Assembly (NCBI GenBank): GCA_022414725.1
Contig: CM039464.1
Span: forward strand, 43,080,229 to 43,144,228
Source of the DNA: Microglena sp. YARC
Lineage: Eukaryota > Chlorophyta > Chlorophyceae > Chlamydomonadales > Chlamydomonadaceae
Direction of reading: 5' to 3'
DNA: 64,000 nt
A program made the translations under genes and the position numbers. The notes beneath the pieces were generated by a model. The model worked only from the letters and a program-made list of their open reading frames with translations, made no database searches and was not told the origin of the DNA. Shown in pieces: positions 10,785 to 22,292 of this stretch (the stretch's first letter is position 1; each line of letters begins with the position of its first letter).

Positions 10785-11163
10785 TACCGTAGGCGCATGA
10801 TACGTGGGCGGAAAATAGAGATGGCGGAAGGCACCCAAAAGGGGCTAAAACCATGGCGGATTCTAAGGTTGGCGGATGTTACAGATTTGGGGTGCTCCAT
10901 AAATTGGCCCAGGTTACCAATGGCGGATGGCGGAATCCTTTATACATTGTCCAATTCAAACCAGATTCAAGTGTGACTAACATGAGTTATTCTGAGCATA
11001 CGCAGGAGTATACAAATTATTGGACCTGTCACCCTGTGTATAAAAGTTGAGGAGGGCGCTGGCGGATCCGCCCAATCCGCCAGCGCTCCCCGTTTGGCCA
11101 AAATCATTTCTGGCGGACACCGGTCAGCCATCTCATCCGCCAACATATCATGCGCCTACGGTA
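10785..11163. mobile_element. MITE with TACCGTAGGCGCATGATA ends, copy 1
   Basis: TACCGTAGGCGCATGATA at the left matches TATCATGCGCCTACGGTA at the right. In this copy the inverted match extends outward to GGTCTGTG / CACAGACC (10777-11171). Internal GGCGGA/TCCGCC motifs are frequent, and CGCTGGCGGAT...ATCCGCCAGCG is a perfect palindrome near 11060-11085. A TA flank at each end would fit a Tc1/mariner or similar MITE. Copy 2 is at 16662-17251. Confidence 0.75.
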
Positions 11164-11194
11164 CACAGACCAGTTGGCACCACCTTTCGACCAT

Positions 11195-11520
11195 GAATTT
11201 AGGAGGGGGGGGGGGGGGGGGGGGGGGGGGCTGAGAATTCTGGGTGGTCTCAGAATTTTATTTGGAGTGGGCTGTGTGTGGGGTGGGTGGGTTTGAGTTT
11301 GGGGGGGGGGGGCTGGGGGGGTATATACTTTTTGCACGAGGTCCAAAGTGGTGCCAATGGACTGCCCTTGCCAAGGCCTACTCATGGGAGGTCTCAGAAT
11401 TGCATTTGGAATGGGCTGTGTGTGGGGTGGTGGTGGTTGGTTTGGGGGTGGGTGGGTGGGGTCTGCGTGGAGGGGAAGGTATATACTTATTGCATGAGGT
11501 CCAAAGTGGTGCCAATTGCT
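11195..11520. repeat. Poly-G tract and tandem G-rich repeat
   Basis: A ~30-bp G run at about 11203-11230 is followed by two ~150-bp copies of a unit with GGTCTCAGAATT, TTGGAATGGGCTGTGTGTGG and GCACGAGGTCCAAAGTGGTG. No gene supported. Confidence 0.7.
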
Positions 11521-12380
11521 TGAATTAACTTTTCGTAGAGGATGCTACCTCCTGTCTTCACTGAAAATTTAGGAGTTTATTGTTGAAAATCACTAAAAGT
11601 GCTAAATTTAATTGAGTGGGCATTGTTTAACGGTATGGCAGCACTGTTTATCCAAAGGGTGATTGCTTATCACTGGGTGAAACTGGGCTTTTATATTGAT
11701 TGTCCACATGTGAGCTTGAGTATCTACCCTCCGAGCTCTGCCTATACACGGGGAAGTGGCCTTGAGAAAGAGACACGATGCAAGGAGCTAACTTGTCCCA
11801 CCCGAGGCCCAAGGAGGGTACCAAGTATCCTAACTGGATGTTGTGGGATAAGCATGGTTTGGTTAAGCTATGCAGTCAAGGCTGAAGTCCCTCTCCCAAG
11901 AAAGAGGATCCTGTTTGTTGCTGAAGCTTTGGTACCCAAGTCCCACTGCAAAATGAAATGCTCCGATGACGTCCTTATTTGTCTTACACACCTTTTTTAA
12001 TATATTCATATATTATGGAACAAATGATCTTGCTGACAGACCATGTTTATCAGGTCTTGTTGGGGGTGCGCTTAGCTGCTTAGCTTGAACTATGGTCAAG
12101 TGTGCTTGGGGCATGATTAGGTCCTCGCACAGCTCAGTGTTGAAACTCCCAGCTGTGCGGTACCTGCATGGCGAGCATGAGCAAAGCGTTCACCCCCCAC
12201 GGCCAATCACTCAAGATGCAAGTGTGATATCAGAAGCCAGGTTTACTCCACACCCGGGTTCGTACAAGTGTGATTACTCCAGAACACTTAAGTAATACAC
12301 AGAGGACATGTTCGACCAGTAGGTGCACAGGTGAAGTACTTCCAGCAGTCAGCAGACTACACATCCAACCAATGTTCAAT
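11521..12380. other. Unassigned stretch with weak open frames
   Basis: A 133-codon plus-strand frame at 11599-12000 has no recognisable domain and an atypical composition. I do not call a gene. Nothing else is seen. Confidence 0.35.
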
Positions 12381-12389
12381 ATATCAGTA

Positions 12390-12725
12390 AACCATTCTGT
12401 AACCTGGGATCGGTATGTATACCGTATACACCAGCTCAAATGTATATGAGATTAAACCTGGGTATTTCTGTATCACGGCTCGGATATTTCTGTAAAACAG
12501 CTTGTATACCGGTAATTCTGAACAGCCGCTAATAAGGATATTCCTACGACATCTTCGGGATTTCCTGTATACCAACTTGGGGTATATCATATCTGAAATT
12601 TTAAGTTTTAAACCGCCTTGGCAATTTAGTATCTGTAAACCAATCAACCAACTCTGATATTTCTATAAACCAGTCTGGGCACTTCTTTGCATGAAGTCTC
12701 GGTGTTTCTTTAAATCAGCTAAGTC
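12390..12725. repeat. Degenerate ~50-bp tandem repeat
   Basis: Repeated motif of type CTGGGTATTTCTGTAAACCAG with drift. No coding evidence. Confidence 0.5.
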
Positions 12726-12929
12726 CAAAAATCCCACCACGCACCATCCACACATACAGACGCAGCGATGTGCACAATAATAAACCATAAAGCCATAGGA
12801 GGACCCTGCCACTACCTACACATCCATGGCAGTGCCCCACCACCACCCACACAGCCACAATAGCGCCCCACCACCACTCACACAGCTGATAGAGACAGAG
12901 TCAGCCTCAGAGCCAGAGGATCCAATATA

Positions 12930-13036
12930 TCATGTCCCTTGTAGTGGCTGTTCCATGCCTGCTTTAGTCTCAAGCGTCTTATACACATCTTTGAGCAATG
13001 CATTAAGAAGCTTGTATTCGTACATTGCATGATTTC
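12930..13036 (-). CDS. Putative last exon, unknown protein
   Basis: On the minus strand a TTGACAG acceptor is followed by a frame reading NHAMYEYKLLNALLKDVYKT through LETKAGMEQPLQGT and TGA. The composition (amphipathic, Leu/Lys-rich) looks like real protein. A possible matching first exon lies at 14013-14061, with a minisatellite in between as intron. The two do not join in phase directly, so a middle exon would be required. Function not recognised. Confidence 0.33.
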
Positions 13037-13119
13037 TGTCAACATAAGTTATCCAGAAGGCAGATGTGAAGGGCAGCGTTAAATTCTTGGTCCAAAACTC
13101 AGGAGTTGGATATATACCC

Positions 13120-13985
13120 TCACAGCCCCACCCCCTACCCATCCATGCATGCCACAACGCATCTTCACCCACACCCGCACAGCCCCGCACCCTACACATC
13201 TATCCATGCTACAATACATCCTCAACCCCAGCCTCCCACCCCCCACCAATTCATGCATGCCACAGCGCATCTTCACCCACACCCGCACAGCCCCACCCCT
13301 TACCCCTCCATGCATGCTACAAGGCATCCTCACCCACACCCGCACAGCACCACCCCCTACCCATCCATGCATGCTACAATGCAGCTTCACTCACACCCAC
13401 ACCCGCCCAGCCCCAGCCCCCATGTATCCATCAATGCTACAAGACATCCTCACTCACACCCGCACAGCCTCACTCCCTACCCATCCATGCATGCTACAAC
13501 GCATCTTTACCCACACCCGCACAGCCCCACCCCCTACCCATCCATGCATGCCACAACGCATATAAAACCACACCCTCACAGCCCCACCCCCTACCCCTCC
13601 ATGCATGCTACAAGGCATCCTCACCCACACCCCCTACCCATCCATGCATGCTACAAGGCATACTCACCCACACCCTCACCCACACACCCTAACAATCAAT
13701 ACATGCAACAAGGCATACTCACCCACACCCTCACCACCCATGCATGCTACAAGGCACCATAACAGCCCCTCCCCCCTACCCATCCATTCATGCTACAAGG
13801 CACCATCACAGTCCCTCCCCCTACCCATCTATCCATGCTACGAGGCACCATCACAGTCCCTCCCCATACCCGTCCATCCATGCTACAAGGCACCATCAAA
13901 GCCCTTCCCCATAACCATCCATCCATGCTGCAAGGCACCCTCACACACACTACGCATCCATGCATGCTACAAGGCACCATTAGAG
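13120..13985. repeat. ~57-60 bp minisatellite
   Basis: About 14 copies of a unit containing CCCCTACCCATCCATGCATG, CTACAAGGCATC and TCACCCACACCCGCACAGCC. Long His/Pro-rich frames on the plus strand (up to 218 codons) all derive from the repeat. Confidence 0.95.
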
Positions 13986-14012
13986 TAATCTTGAATGTTC
14001 CTGCGACCTTAC

Positions 14013-14061
14013 CCATTTGAATGGAGCCCTTCTTGTAACGCTGCGAACGTGCTCCACCCAT
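14013..14061 (-). CDS. Putative first exon MGGARSQRYKKGSIQM
   Basis: A short minus-strand start exon reads MGGARSQRYKKGSIQM and meets a good donor (G|GTAAGG). It would be the 5' end of a gene whose intron holds the 13.1-14.0 kb minisatellite. Upstream on this strand are a CGTCGT run and ordinary sequence. No function can be inferred from so short a basic N-terminus. Confidence 0.28.
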
Positions 14062-15245
14062 CGTACCAGCGCGCTGAAAACGTTTACGTGTAGATCACCC
14101 TGCCTAAGGCACAGCCGTGAGTTTGTGCCGAATCGAGCGTCGGCCCTGGAATAATGAGACGACTGGTTACTCGTAGGAAGAAAGGAGTGCGAAACAAGAG
14201 CGCCAATGATTCGCGGCAGAGATATAAATTTGACTTTCAGTTTTCGACGACGACGACGACGAAAGGTGCCCTTCGGTAGGCCTGTTGGGTGACAAATATT
14301 CGATATTTAGGATGGGGGCGACGATTTGAATTACATACCGCTATCACAGGCGATAGCAATTGCGCATAACTGTAAACAGAATGTCACACGCTTTGTCTAA
14401 GTGTCTGTCTGTGCTGGAGGGCTCTATCCTAGTCAAAGGCTTCCCGAGCTAGCAGGTGTCAACACGTCCGACTAACTCGGGTCAACGTGTTCAAACGTGA
14501 ACAAACTAGGTTAGAATGGGGTAACAGGGTCCTGGATTGAAGGCCAGATCAAACGGTGAGGCACGTGCGCGTGCGTTCGAACAGGAGACCCGAGGAGATC
14601 TGATTCACTGGGTACTGGCTCAACGGGGTACTAGCTTCCCCCCTCCTCCGTCCTCCTCGAGGAGCTCCTCCCCCAGCCCCCAGCCCGGGATGCATCCCCC
14701 AGACAGGGATCCCCCCAGCTCCCCACGCGCTCACGCGAATCTGATTCGGCCCGGCTCCAGGTTACCGTTACCCGGCTCCTAAAAGTCTTGCTCCCCAGAT
14801 CCTGCTCCCCCCAAGGCCAGGTAGGCATTTGCAGATGCTATAGCTTTTGCCGCCGGTTACTCGGAAAACGACGTGCACACGTGCTGCAGCGATGAGGAGT
14901 TGCCGACCGTTGGCTTTGGCCTGATTTTTTAACAAGGTTACTCTTGCTCCAGAGTTCAGACTTGCTTTCACCACCACTGTTTCTATCTTTCACTTCTCAT
15001 TGTGACAATTGTACACCTTGCTTTCACCACCGTTCGCTGTCCGATGTCTCTATATTTATATTCGAACACATTTTGTAAATGAGTAGCGAAGGCTAAAGCT
15101 AGCTAGGAATCGTGATCAGGTAGTTTTCAGTTCCGGTAGCTCATCCGTCACTGCCTCGAGACGGTATTTAAGCTCTGAACTGGTAAGTCAGTATTGAGAC
15201 AGAATGATAGGAAATAAAAAGTATCCGAGTTGACAGGGCTGAAGG
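14062..15245. other. Intergenic stretch, no gene supported
   Basis: GC-rich at 14530-14800 with an 81-codon Ser/Pro frame typical of chance. Two CTTGCTTTCACCACC motifs lie at about 14962 and 15020. No conserved feature was recognised. Confidence 0.4.
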
Positions 15246-15246
15246 G

Positions 15247-15537
15247 CTAGCTGACAATGATAACAGCCCTAGTGTCTAGTGTCTCTACCTGATAAACATA
15301 ACATTCATTCCTTGACAGTTGGCACAGTCTCATATTCTTGCTCACGCATGACTTTATGGCATTCGACTTTTTTCCACTTAAAAGATCAGTGCCCGAGGAA
15401 TTTGTATCTGCCCATAGCTTATCCAAACTCTCCGCCGCCTCAATTAAGAAATTGTCAAAAGGCCACCCAGGTAAGATGCTGCGGTCTATTTTACAGTTGT
15501 CATCCAACGAAGGAGCTTTCCTTCCGATCATTTCCCT
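15247..15537 (-). CDS. Possible exon or gene remnant, unknown
   Basis: The minus-strand frame contains the protein-like run ILPGWPFDNFLIEAAESLDK followed by LWADTNSSGTDLLSGKK. It remains open upstream of its first Met, as an internal exon would. The plus strand of the same DNA is also open (SIKKLSKGHPGKML...), so strand choice is uncertain. No domain recognised. Confidence 0.25.
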   Translation of the reverse strand, partial: REMIGRKAPSLDDNCKIDRSILPGWPFDNFLIEAAESLDKLWADTNSSGTDLLSGKKSNAIKSCVSKNMRLCQLSRNECYVYQVETLDTRAVIIVS

Positions 15538-15835
15538 AGTACTTAGTGATTCGTTGCTTGCGAACTACCGTGACTAAGCTCATCAAGTGGATATTCATCC
15601 AACCCCCCATTGTCCAGAACTCTAGAATGACCATATCTTGATCATTCGAGATTGGAAAAGTCCCTTCAGCCTAATTGGCTACCCCTGGACTGCAACTCTA
15701 TTATATTCCACCCCGATTATTTCAGGATGCGTCAGAAGCGCCTCCATCACCCCCAAACTGGTGTTATAAAGCTGGATTTGTGAGGCGTCTGGATTCCGGA
15801 ATAGAAAACAAACAGCTTCATACGATAGCTGATAG

Positions 15836-16123
15836 ATGTGGCTGAAGATTTGTGCCCTGCTAGTCTTCTTAGCAGCAGGGGCATCGGCTCAGCTCTACCA
15901 GGCATCTCCGGATGGGCAAGAATATTGCGCAGTGGTGATAAACTACGGTGCTACGGTTGGAGACATATCCAGGTACGACAAACTGGTCGAGCTAGAGCGG
16001 ATACTTGTTGGCAGATTTGTTGTTGACTCCATGCAAGATGCTGTGCAATTGCGTCACCTACATGCGCATGCGGCGGAGGGGTTCTCGACAACTTGTCCAG
16101 GTCCTGGGCCTGTCTTGACCTAG
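15836..16123 (+). CDS. Secreted protein N-terminus (signal peptide exon)
   Basis: ATG at 15836 opens MWLKICALLVFLAAGASAQ, a textbook signal peptide (basic start, Leu/Ala core, ASA|Q cleavage site). It is followed by LYQASPDGQEYCAVVINYG and VGDISRYDKLVELE. The frame runs 95 codons to a stop at 16123, but its last third (LRHLHAHAAEGFSTT...) looks like intron read-through, so the real exon probably ends earlier. The VxDxxxYxKL pattern weakly resembles SVKDYAEYEKLIAE at about 49180. It may start a secreted protein gene; linkage to the 38-53 kb exons is speculative. Confidence 0.42.
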   Translation: MWLKICALLVFLAAGASAQLYQASPDGQEYCAVVINYGATVGDISRYDKLVELERILVGRFVVDSMQDAVQLRHLHAHAAEGFSTTCPGPGPVLT

Positions 16124-16227
16124 GAAAATTCTTCAAAAATGTGTACACTTATACGATTGCACTCAGCACTCAAAGCACTTTCTTTCGGGACCTGGCAGTC
16201 TGACACATGCGACCGCTTCGATTCCAG

Positions 16228-16418
16228 TGCCTTTTTTTAGGCTACGAGCTTCTAGGCGGCTGCCTGGGTCAGTAACTGAGCTACACCCAAATATTTCGTC
16301 AGTTCTGGAAAGCTGATGGTATCGGCTTCAAGGTGCACTGCGTTGCTTTAGGTTTGGCTGGGAAGCAAGGCAGGGGAGCTGCCTAGAGGGTGCTGGATTT
16401 AGCCGAAAAGAAAAGCTA
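16228..16418. mobile_element. AGCTGCCTAG MITE, copy 2
   Basis: TTAGGCTACGAGCTTCTAGG at the left and GGAGCTGCCTAGAGG ... TTAGCCGAAAAG at the right form the inverted ends. The internal GGTGCACTGCGTTGCTTTAG matches the reverse complement of copy 1. Confidence 0.55.
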
Positions 16419-16661
16419 GAATCAATGAACTAGCACGCTCTGCACCTATCACAGTAACACTCTGGAGATAGATTCAGACACTTACCACCTTTTCTGCCCC
16501 TCTTGCTCCCACCACTACATACCAGTCCCTTCCGCCCCCCATAGCCCCCTCCCTCAATGGTGTGGTCCGAGGACCCCCTACGGATAGCTTCCTGAAGTCA
16601 CGCCGATTGGCGTTCTGTTTTTTTCTTTATTTGCTCACTTGATGGGCTCAGCCATACCAAT

Positions 16662-17251
16662 TACCGTAGACGCATGGTATGTGGGCGAAAAATAGAGATG
16701 GCGGAAGATATCCATAAGGGGCTAAAATAATGGCGGATTTTAAGGTTGGCGGATGTTACAGATTTGGGGTGCTCCATAAATTGGCTCGGGTTACCAATGA
16801 CGGGTGGCGGAATCCTGTTTTACATTTTTCAAATCCAAACCAGATTCAAGTGTGACTAAAATGAGTTACTCTGGGCATAAGCAGGAGTATAAAATATTGG
16901 ACCTGTCACCCTGTGTAAAAAACTTGAGAGGGGCAACAACAAGCAGATAAACAGAGGGAGTAGCCAAACCAGGGTCTGGCGACGCCTCAGCGCCCAAAGC
17001 TGGTTGAGGATTCATTAACTTGAGGGCTAGAACAAAATTGAACAGAAAATAAATGAAAAGTCGTCGGGAATGAAGGAAGTTGTCCGAAGGGAGTTACTTC
17101 CCCCCCAACTGTGTGTACTACACTGACTGTATTGGCCTGGCGAAATTTTGGCGGATGGCCCAATCCGCCAGCGCTCCCCGTCTGGTCAAAATCATTGATG
17201 GCGGACACCTGTTCGCCATCTCATCCGCCAACACATTATGCGCCTACGGTA
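16662..17251. mobile_element. TACCGTAG...CTACGGTA MITE, copy 2 with insertion
   Basis: Same ends and internal sequence as the 10785-11163 copy. It is interrupted by about 200 bp of unrelated DNA near 16930-17140. Both halves remain alignable. Confidence 0.7.
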
Positions 17252-17287
17252 TCTTTCTGCATGATTTCACCCCGAATGTATGCTACA

Positions 17288-17420
17288 ATCCAGGGGTAGG
17301 CCAAATAGGCTACAGGGACTTGCCCAACCGTGATTGGAAGGGTTTTAAAAGAAAGAAAAATTGATGAACTGAACCCCCCAAAAATCGTTTTAACGACAGG
17401 GGCCCTGAGTTGGTGCTACA
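17288..17420 (+). repeat. Dispersed repeat S, copy 1
   Basis: Shared motifs: CCAAATAGGCTACAGGGACT, TGATGAACTGAACCCC and GGGGCCCTGAGTTGG. Other copies lie at about 18640-18780, 48118-48240 and, inverted, 58350-58500, with a partial inverted copy at 15640-15700. Class unknown. Confidence 0.65.
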
Positions 17421-17517
17421 TTGACCATGTAATCCTACACATTGGGACATATTATCAGACCTGCTATTTTGTAGGAGTGGCAACACCATTCAAACTGAAT
17501 TCTCGGTGCCGCTGTTT

Positions 17518-17763
17518 TGTGTCGTGAGACCCACCTCCTGGGGTGAAATTCCTTTCATAGCTAGAAAGCAAAAAGCAAACACAAAACGAACTGCATACAT
17601 TGCCTCTGGCTTAGTTGCATGGAGATAGGTCAGAGCTGTTTGCCAAAATCCATCAAAATCAGTCACCTGGAATAAATAAGCAAGATTTGCAGCCTTTTGG
17701 GGTTCCATACATTTTTTTAGTTGTTCAGGTATTTCACCCCAGGAGGCGGGTCTCCCGACACAA
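17518..17763. mobile_element. Inverted-repeat element, GAGACCCACCTCCTGGGGTG ends
   Basis: The left end (GAGACCCACCTCCTGGGGTG) and right end (CACCCCAGGAGGCGGGTCTC) are ~30-bp inverted repeats. A 133-codon minus-strand frame at 17490-17891 spans the element (GFWQTALTYLHATKPEAM inside). It looks protein-like but has no recognised domain, and its spanning of a MITE-like unit argues against a conserved gene. A related half-copy is at about 48300-48345. Confidence 0.5.
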
Positions 17764-18034
17764 AGAAGCAACACTAAGGATTCAGTAATTCCATACGAGT
17801 AGGCGCACCTTATGCCTTGTTCACATTCGTTCGTTAATTTCATTGTGATAAACAGACCACTGTTGACAGACCACTGATAAACAAACGACAAGCTCTGCTT
17901 CTATTTAGAGCTACACTTGGCAGCTTCCAGCCAGCTCCATTGGCCAGTCACTGGAATAATTCTATAGCTTCCAGCTGCCCTGGAATACCTACCCTGTCGG
18001 CATTCTGATATACTCACACACTTTGGATTTGGAT

Positions 18035-18038
18035 TTGG

Positions 18039-18069
<31 letters not shown>

Positions 18070-18130
18070 CAGAGAGAGAATGTGCGTGTGCACGTGTGTG
18101 TGTGTGCGTGTAAGATAGAGAGAGGGGTTC
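18035..18130. repeat. TA/GA/GT microsatellites
   Basis: Adjacent (TA)n, (GA)n and (GT)n runs. Confidence 0.9.
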
Positions 18131-18314
18131 GTTTTCATAAACTCAGGAAATCAAATGGCCTAGACAAGGACATCAGCACAGCACAGCCTACCGTTAAATT
18201 TTATAACAGGAAGCATGAGGGGCTTTGAGGCACCCCCACAATCCAGGCCCAGGAATTGCGAAAGGGAGCTGCCCAGAAGCTGCTGTGCATGGCCTAAATA
18301 GGAAACAGCAAAGA

Positions 18315-18480
18315 CAAGACCCCCCCCCCCCCACACACACACACACACACACACACCTACACACACATGTGCAGGTGTATCTGGACCTGCATGACCCCCC
18401 CCCACCCCCCACCCACATACACCACCCACACACCATACAAACCACACACACACATGCGCACGCACACACCACACACACGT
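18315..18480. repeat. C-run and (CA)n microsatellites
   Basis: Poly-C followed by (CA)n, then CACACACC-type repeats. A GTGCAGGTGTATC(T/C)GGACCT motif is repeated at about 18369 and 18479. Confidence 0.85.
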
Positions 18481-18639
18481 GCAGGTGTATCCGGACCTGG
18501 TGGGGTTCAGTTCGGATGGATCAGGGAACTCCTCACCAGCAGGTGGCTATTCCGAAGCTGGTGTGGCATCTTCCAATCATTCTCCCAAACATGCAGACAT
18601 AGGAGTTCCATGCATTTCTGTTGCCTTTGTATGTTGTTA

Positions 18640-18780
18640 CAGTCCAGGGGTAGCCAAATAGGCTAAAGGGACCTGCCCAACCATGGTATCATGAGGGGCT
18701 AAAACGAAAAAAACACTGATGAACTGAACCCCAAACAATTGTTATACCGACGGGGGCCCTGAGTTCATGCTATAGTGACA
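18640..18780 (+). repeat. Dispersed repeat S, copy 2
   Basis: Contains GTAGCCAAATAGGCTAAAGG, TGATGAACTGAACCCC and CGACGGGGGCCCTGAGTT. Confidence 0.65.
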
Positions 18781-18963
18781 AGTTTTTTTTGTTATTATTT
18801 TTCTGCTGCTGGTGGTTGGCCCTAGTGCAAGCAAACGGGCTGCCCCCCTAAACCTCATGCCTCATAATAAGACGTCCTATTTATGTATTGATTTGCTGCT
18901 GCCCCCGCAGGCCCACGGTATCTTTCTTTGCCGGTAGTATGGACATCTTGAGCAATTCTCCTG

Positions 18964-19117
18964 AGGTATGTATGTATGTATGTATGTATGTATGTATGTA
19001 TGTATGTATGTATGTATGTATGTATGTTCTATTACATTGCCTGTGTGGCCGGAGGCCACCCGCCACCCCACCCACGTCCTTTGGTCTGATCAGGGCTACT
19101 GAAGGGTCAGGCCCTTG

Positions 19118-19150
<33 letters not shown>

Positions 19151-20640
19151 ACACACCCCTCTCCCACTACACATGCACTCAATCAAGACATTTCCCCCTT
19201 AGCAGCTAAAAAATATGTGATGCATGCCCCCTTCACATCCGTAATGTATGCCCCCCCTCCCCCCCCAGACCGGCACGATCCCCTACTTTCCCTAAATCTG
19301 TCTGCCCCCCATCCCCATTGCCTCAACCTCTCTTTCTCTACCTGCTCCCCCTTGCCCCACGCACCTTCCTGCCATCTCCCTCCTCGCGCAGCCCCTCCCC
19401 TCCCTCTCCCCCGCACCCACACACACACATGTACACCTCTCTCCCTTCCTCTTCCCTTCACTTAAGCTGTGCCCCCCCCACCCCTATCACACACGCATAC
19501 CATTCCAACCCACCCCCAGCCAGCCCAACAGTATCCCCTACTTTTCCAGACCCCTCCCTGCCCCTCACCCCACCCCATCTACACACACTCTTTCCCCCCC
19601 ACACCCCCCACCGTCGCTTTCCCCAACCACCGAAACGCACGCACACTTTCCTCTCTCGTCCCTACCTTGTACTCTTCACTCCAGCTGCGGGCAGTAACCG
19701 TGCAGAAAGTAAGGCTACGAAGAACGGCTTGCGAACTCTCAAGTTCCGAATTTACGATGACGCCGAGAACAGGGGTTCTCCTTGTGCAAACCAGAGTTTG
19801 TCTCTGGTGCAAACTAGCTGCAGCCAAAATCGGGGCGCCGTGCTTAACGATCGACTATACAATGAAAAGAGAGTGCGGTGATGAGATGAGCGTCGCAGGC
19901 GCGAGCGATGGAGATAGTGAAAAAAAATCGGATTTCTCGAAGTTGTTGCGAGTAACTCCCAAGCATCACTAAGTACGCATGCGTAAAATGAATGGTGATA
20001 ACGCTCTCAGACGGAGACAGAAGCATGGTGACATGAAGAAAGTGCACTAACTCGGAAGCAGGTGAAATGAATTGTCGGCCCTTTCTTCCCTGCGTTGGCA
20101 AGCTCACTCTGAATACTGGCCGATGCGTTGCATGCCCCCTTGTCCATTAGGACCCTTGGCACGCATCATGGAGCAAGAGAAGCAGACCTGCTTCATGAAG
20201 CAAAATTCTGACGGTGTTATTCTAAGTGCAAGGCAAGGCGATTAGGTCCAGACTGCCCTGCAGCATATGCTAAACGTCAAAGCTGGTTTGCATCGCTCCT
20301 ATCCTCGTCGGTCTGCAGAGCTGAGCTGAGCGCCATCGTTGGTCCGAACAGGCGCTCGGAACGAACGCGGAAAAAGAAGGATACGAATTGCAGAGGAGCG
20401 CAGTGGAGAGCAGAGAAGAGGTGGAGAATTAGTGTGGTTGAGTATGCCGAGCGATTTCGCTGGTGGAAAAACGAAGCTGCGGTCAAGCCTGTCTGCGGTA
20501 GTACATTTTTGAACCGTGTACATTAGTAAATCGGCTTGGCATACCACGTGGAACTGCCAGGAAATTCGTACAGTCTGGTTTTGTCCGGGGGACCCGCCCC
20601 CCTACACACCAACCAACGAACGAATGAACGAAAAGTTCGC
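18964..20640 (+). repeat. (TATG)n-headed tandem unit A
   Basis: Begins with (TATG)n, then GTGTGGCCGGAGGCCACCCG, pyrimidine-rich blocks and a segment reading MKRECGDEMSVAGASDGDS in one frame (about 19860). It ends with GAAATTCGTACAGTCTGGTT and CGAACG sequence before the next (TATG)n. It aligns with units at 20640, 22076/35039, 36306 and, inverted, 53940-55706. Classification unknown. The short conserved frame may be a remnant coding exon. Confidence 0.65.
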
Positions 20641-20730
20641 GAGAAATCCATGTATGTCTACATATATATAGATGTATGTATATATGTATGTATGTATATA
20701 TATGTATATATATATATACATATATATGTA

Positions 20731-20787
<57 letters not shown>

Positions 20788-22075
20788 GTATGTATGTATG
20801 TATGTATGCATGCATGTATGTATGTATGTATGTATGTATGTATGTATGTATTTATGTATGTATGTATGTATGTATAGTACATTGCCCGTGTGGCCGAGGC
20901 CACCCGCCACACCACCCACCCAGGTCCTGGGTCCTGTTCTGGCATGGGTTACATAGCGTGCATCGCCCTTGAACGTACCCCCCCCCCCCCCCCCCCCCCC
21001 CTCCCCCCCCCCCCCCTTACTCACATGCACACAGTCAAGATATGTCCCCCTCTGCAAAATATCTAACACATGCCCACTTCCTTTCCTTACTAAAAATATA
21101 CCCCCCCCCCCCCCCCCCCCCCCCCAGCCCCAGGACCTGGGTAACATATTGGGTTACGTCCTTGTATGTACCCCCCCTACCCAGATGTATCACACACAAA
21201 CCATTCCAACTCAACCCAAGCCAGACCCACAGCCTCCACACTTTTCTGAATCCCTCCTTGCCCCTCACCCCACCCCATGTACACACTTTCTCTTTCTTCA
21301 CCCTCCCCTCGCCCCAAGCATCCCCACCCATGGTGGGTCAACCTGCAGCTGTTGCTTTGACAAGGAAGTTCCAGCCAGTCTTCTATCGCAACATGCTAAG
21401 CAACCGATGTATCAATGCTTGAAACAATGAAAAGAGATTGGATGAGGGGTGCAAGGGCCATATCGCGATTATATGGTAGAAATCTTCGACTTCCGTCCGA
21501 TCAAACACTGCTGAATCAAAAAATCGCAGCGCCGTGCTTAACGATCATCGATACAATGAAAAGAGATTGCATAGATAGGATGAGCGGTCCAAGTGTGAGA
21601 AATGGGAAGGAAATGGCTGCTCGCATCCACTGGCTGTCAACCGTGACACAATCGAGGAGCAGAAGATTATAGACAATTAGTCTGAGCGCCATTCTTGGTT
21701 TTGACGCTCAGATCAAATGCGGAAGATGATTTATCGCTTCGCATTCACCTGCTCTGTCATTTTCGAAATGGGTAGGGAGTTGGATGGGTATTCGGCTCAG
21801 TCAAAAAGGCGGAAAGGGCGATGGCGCGCAGGTGTAATCTTGATGCGGAGGAGTGAAAGTTGCATTCTGAAAGCTGAACTGGGGATTTGAATTTTACGCA
21901 TTCGGAGACGACTCAGTCATGATAAGCTATTACTAAACCGCGAATTCAGCCGATAGCCAGGGTGGGTACTTGGGTGATTCGCTATTAGTAACTCGGTAAT
22001 TAAGCCAAAGCCAGCTAGCGTCGCATGAAAAGTTCGCGAAATCAGACAAGTCGAAATCCGTGTATGTCTTTATAT
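20641..22075 (+). repeat. (TATG)n-headed tandem unit B
   Basis: Long (TATG)n at 20650-20875, then GTGTGGCCGAGGCCACCCGC, C-runs at about 20978-21020 and 21099-21125, and AACCGATGTATCAATGCTTG. A start-like segment MKRDCIDRMSGPSVRNGK lies near 21557. Ends with GTTCGCGAAAT and TGTATGTC before the next unit. Confidence 0.65.
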
Positions 22076-22292
22076 GTAGATGTATGTATGTATGTACTAG
22101 TACATTGCCCGTGTGGCCGGAGGCCACCCGCCACCCCACCCACCCAGGTCCTGGGTCCTGTTCTGGCCTGGGTTACATAACGTGCAACGCCCTTGAACGT
22201 ACACCCTCCCCCCCACGCAGTCAAGATATTTCCCCCTTTGCAAAATATCGAACACATGCCCCCTTCCTTTCCCTACTATAAATATACCCCCC
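22076..22292 (+). repeat. (TATG)n tandem unit C, left part
   Basis: Short (TATG)n, GTGTGGCCGGAGGCCACCCG and CCCTTCCTTTCCCTACTATA. The unit is cut at 22292 by the Tc1/module array and resumes at 35039, as alignment to units A, B and D shows. Confidence 0.7.

Noticed and set aside
11599..12000. 133-codon plus-strand ORF
   Set aside because: Composition is unlike a conserved protein, with no domain, splice or start support.
13066..13762. His/Pro-rich frames of 208-218 codons
   Set aside because: All three frames of the same minisatellite are open with similar composition, so there is no preferred frame.
17490..17891. 133-codon minus-strand gene
   Set aside because: The frame runs through both ends of an inverted-repeat element and has no recognisable domain. 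It is kept only as a note under the element.
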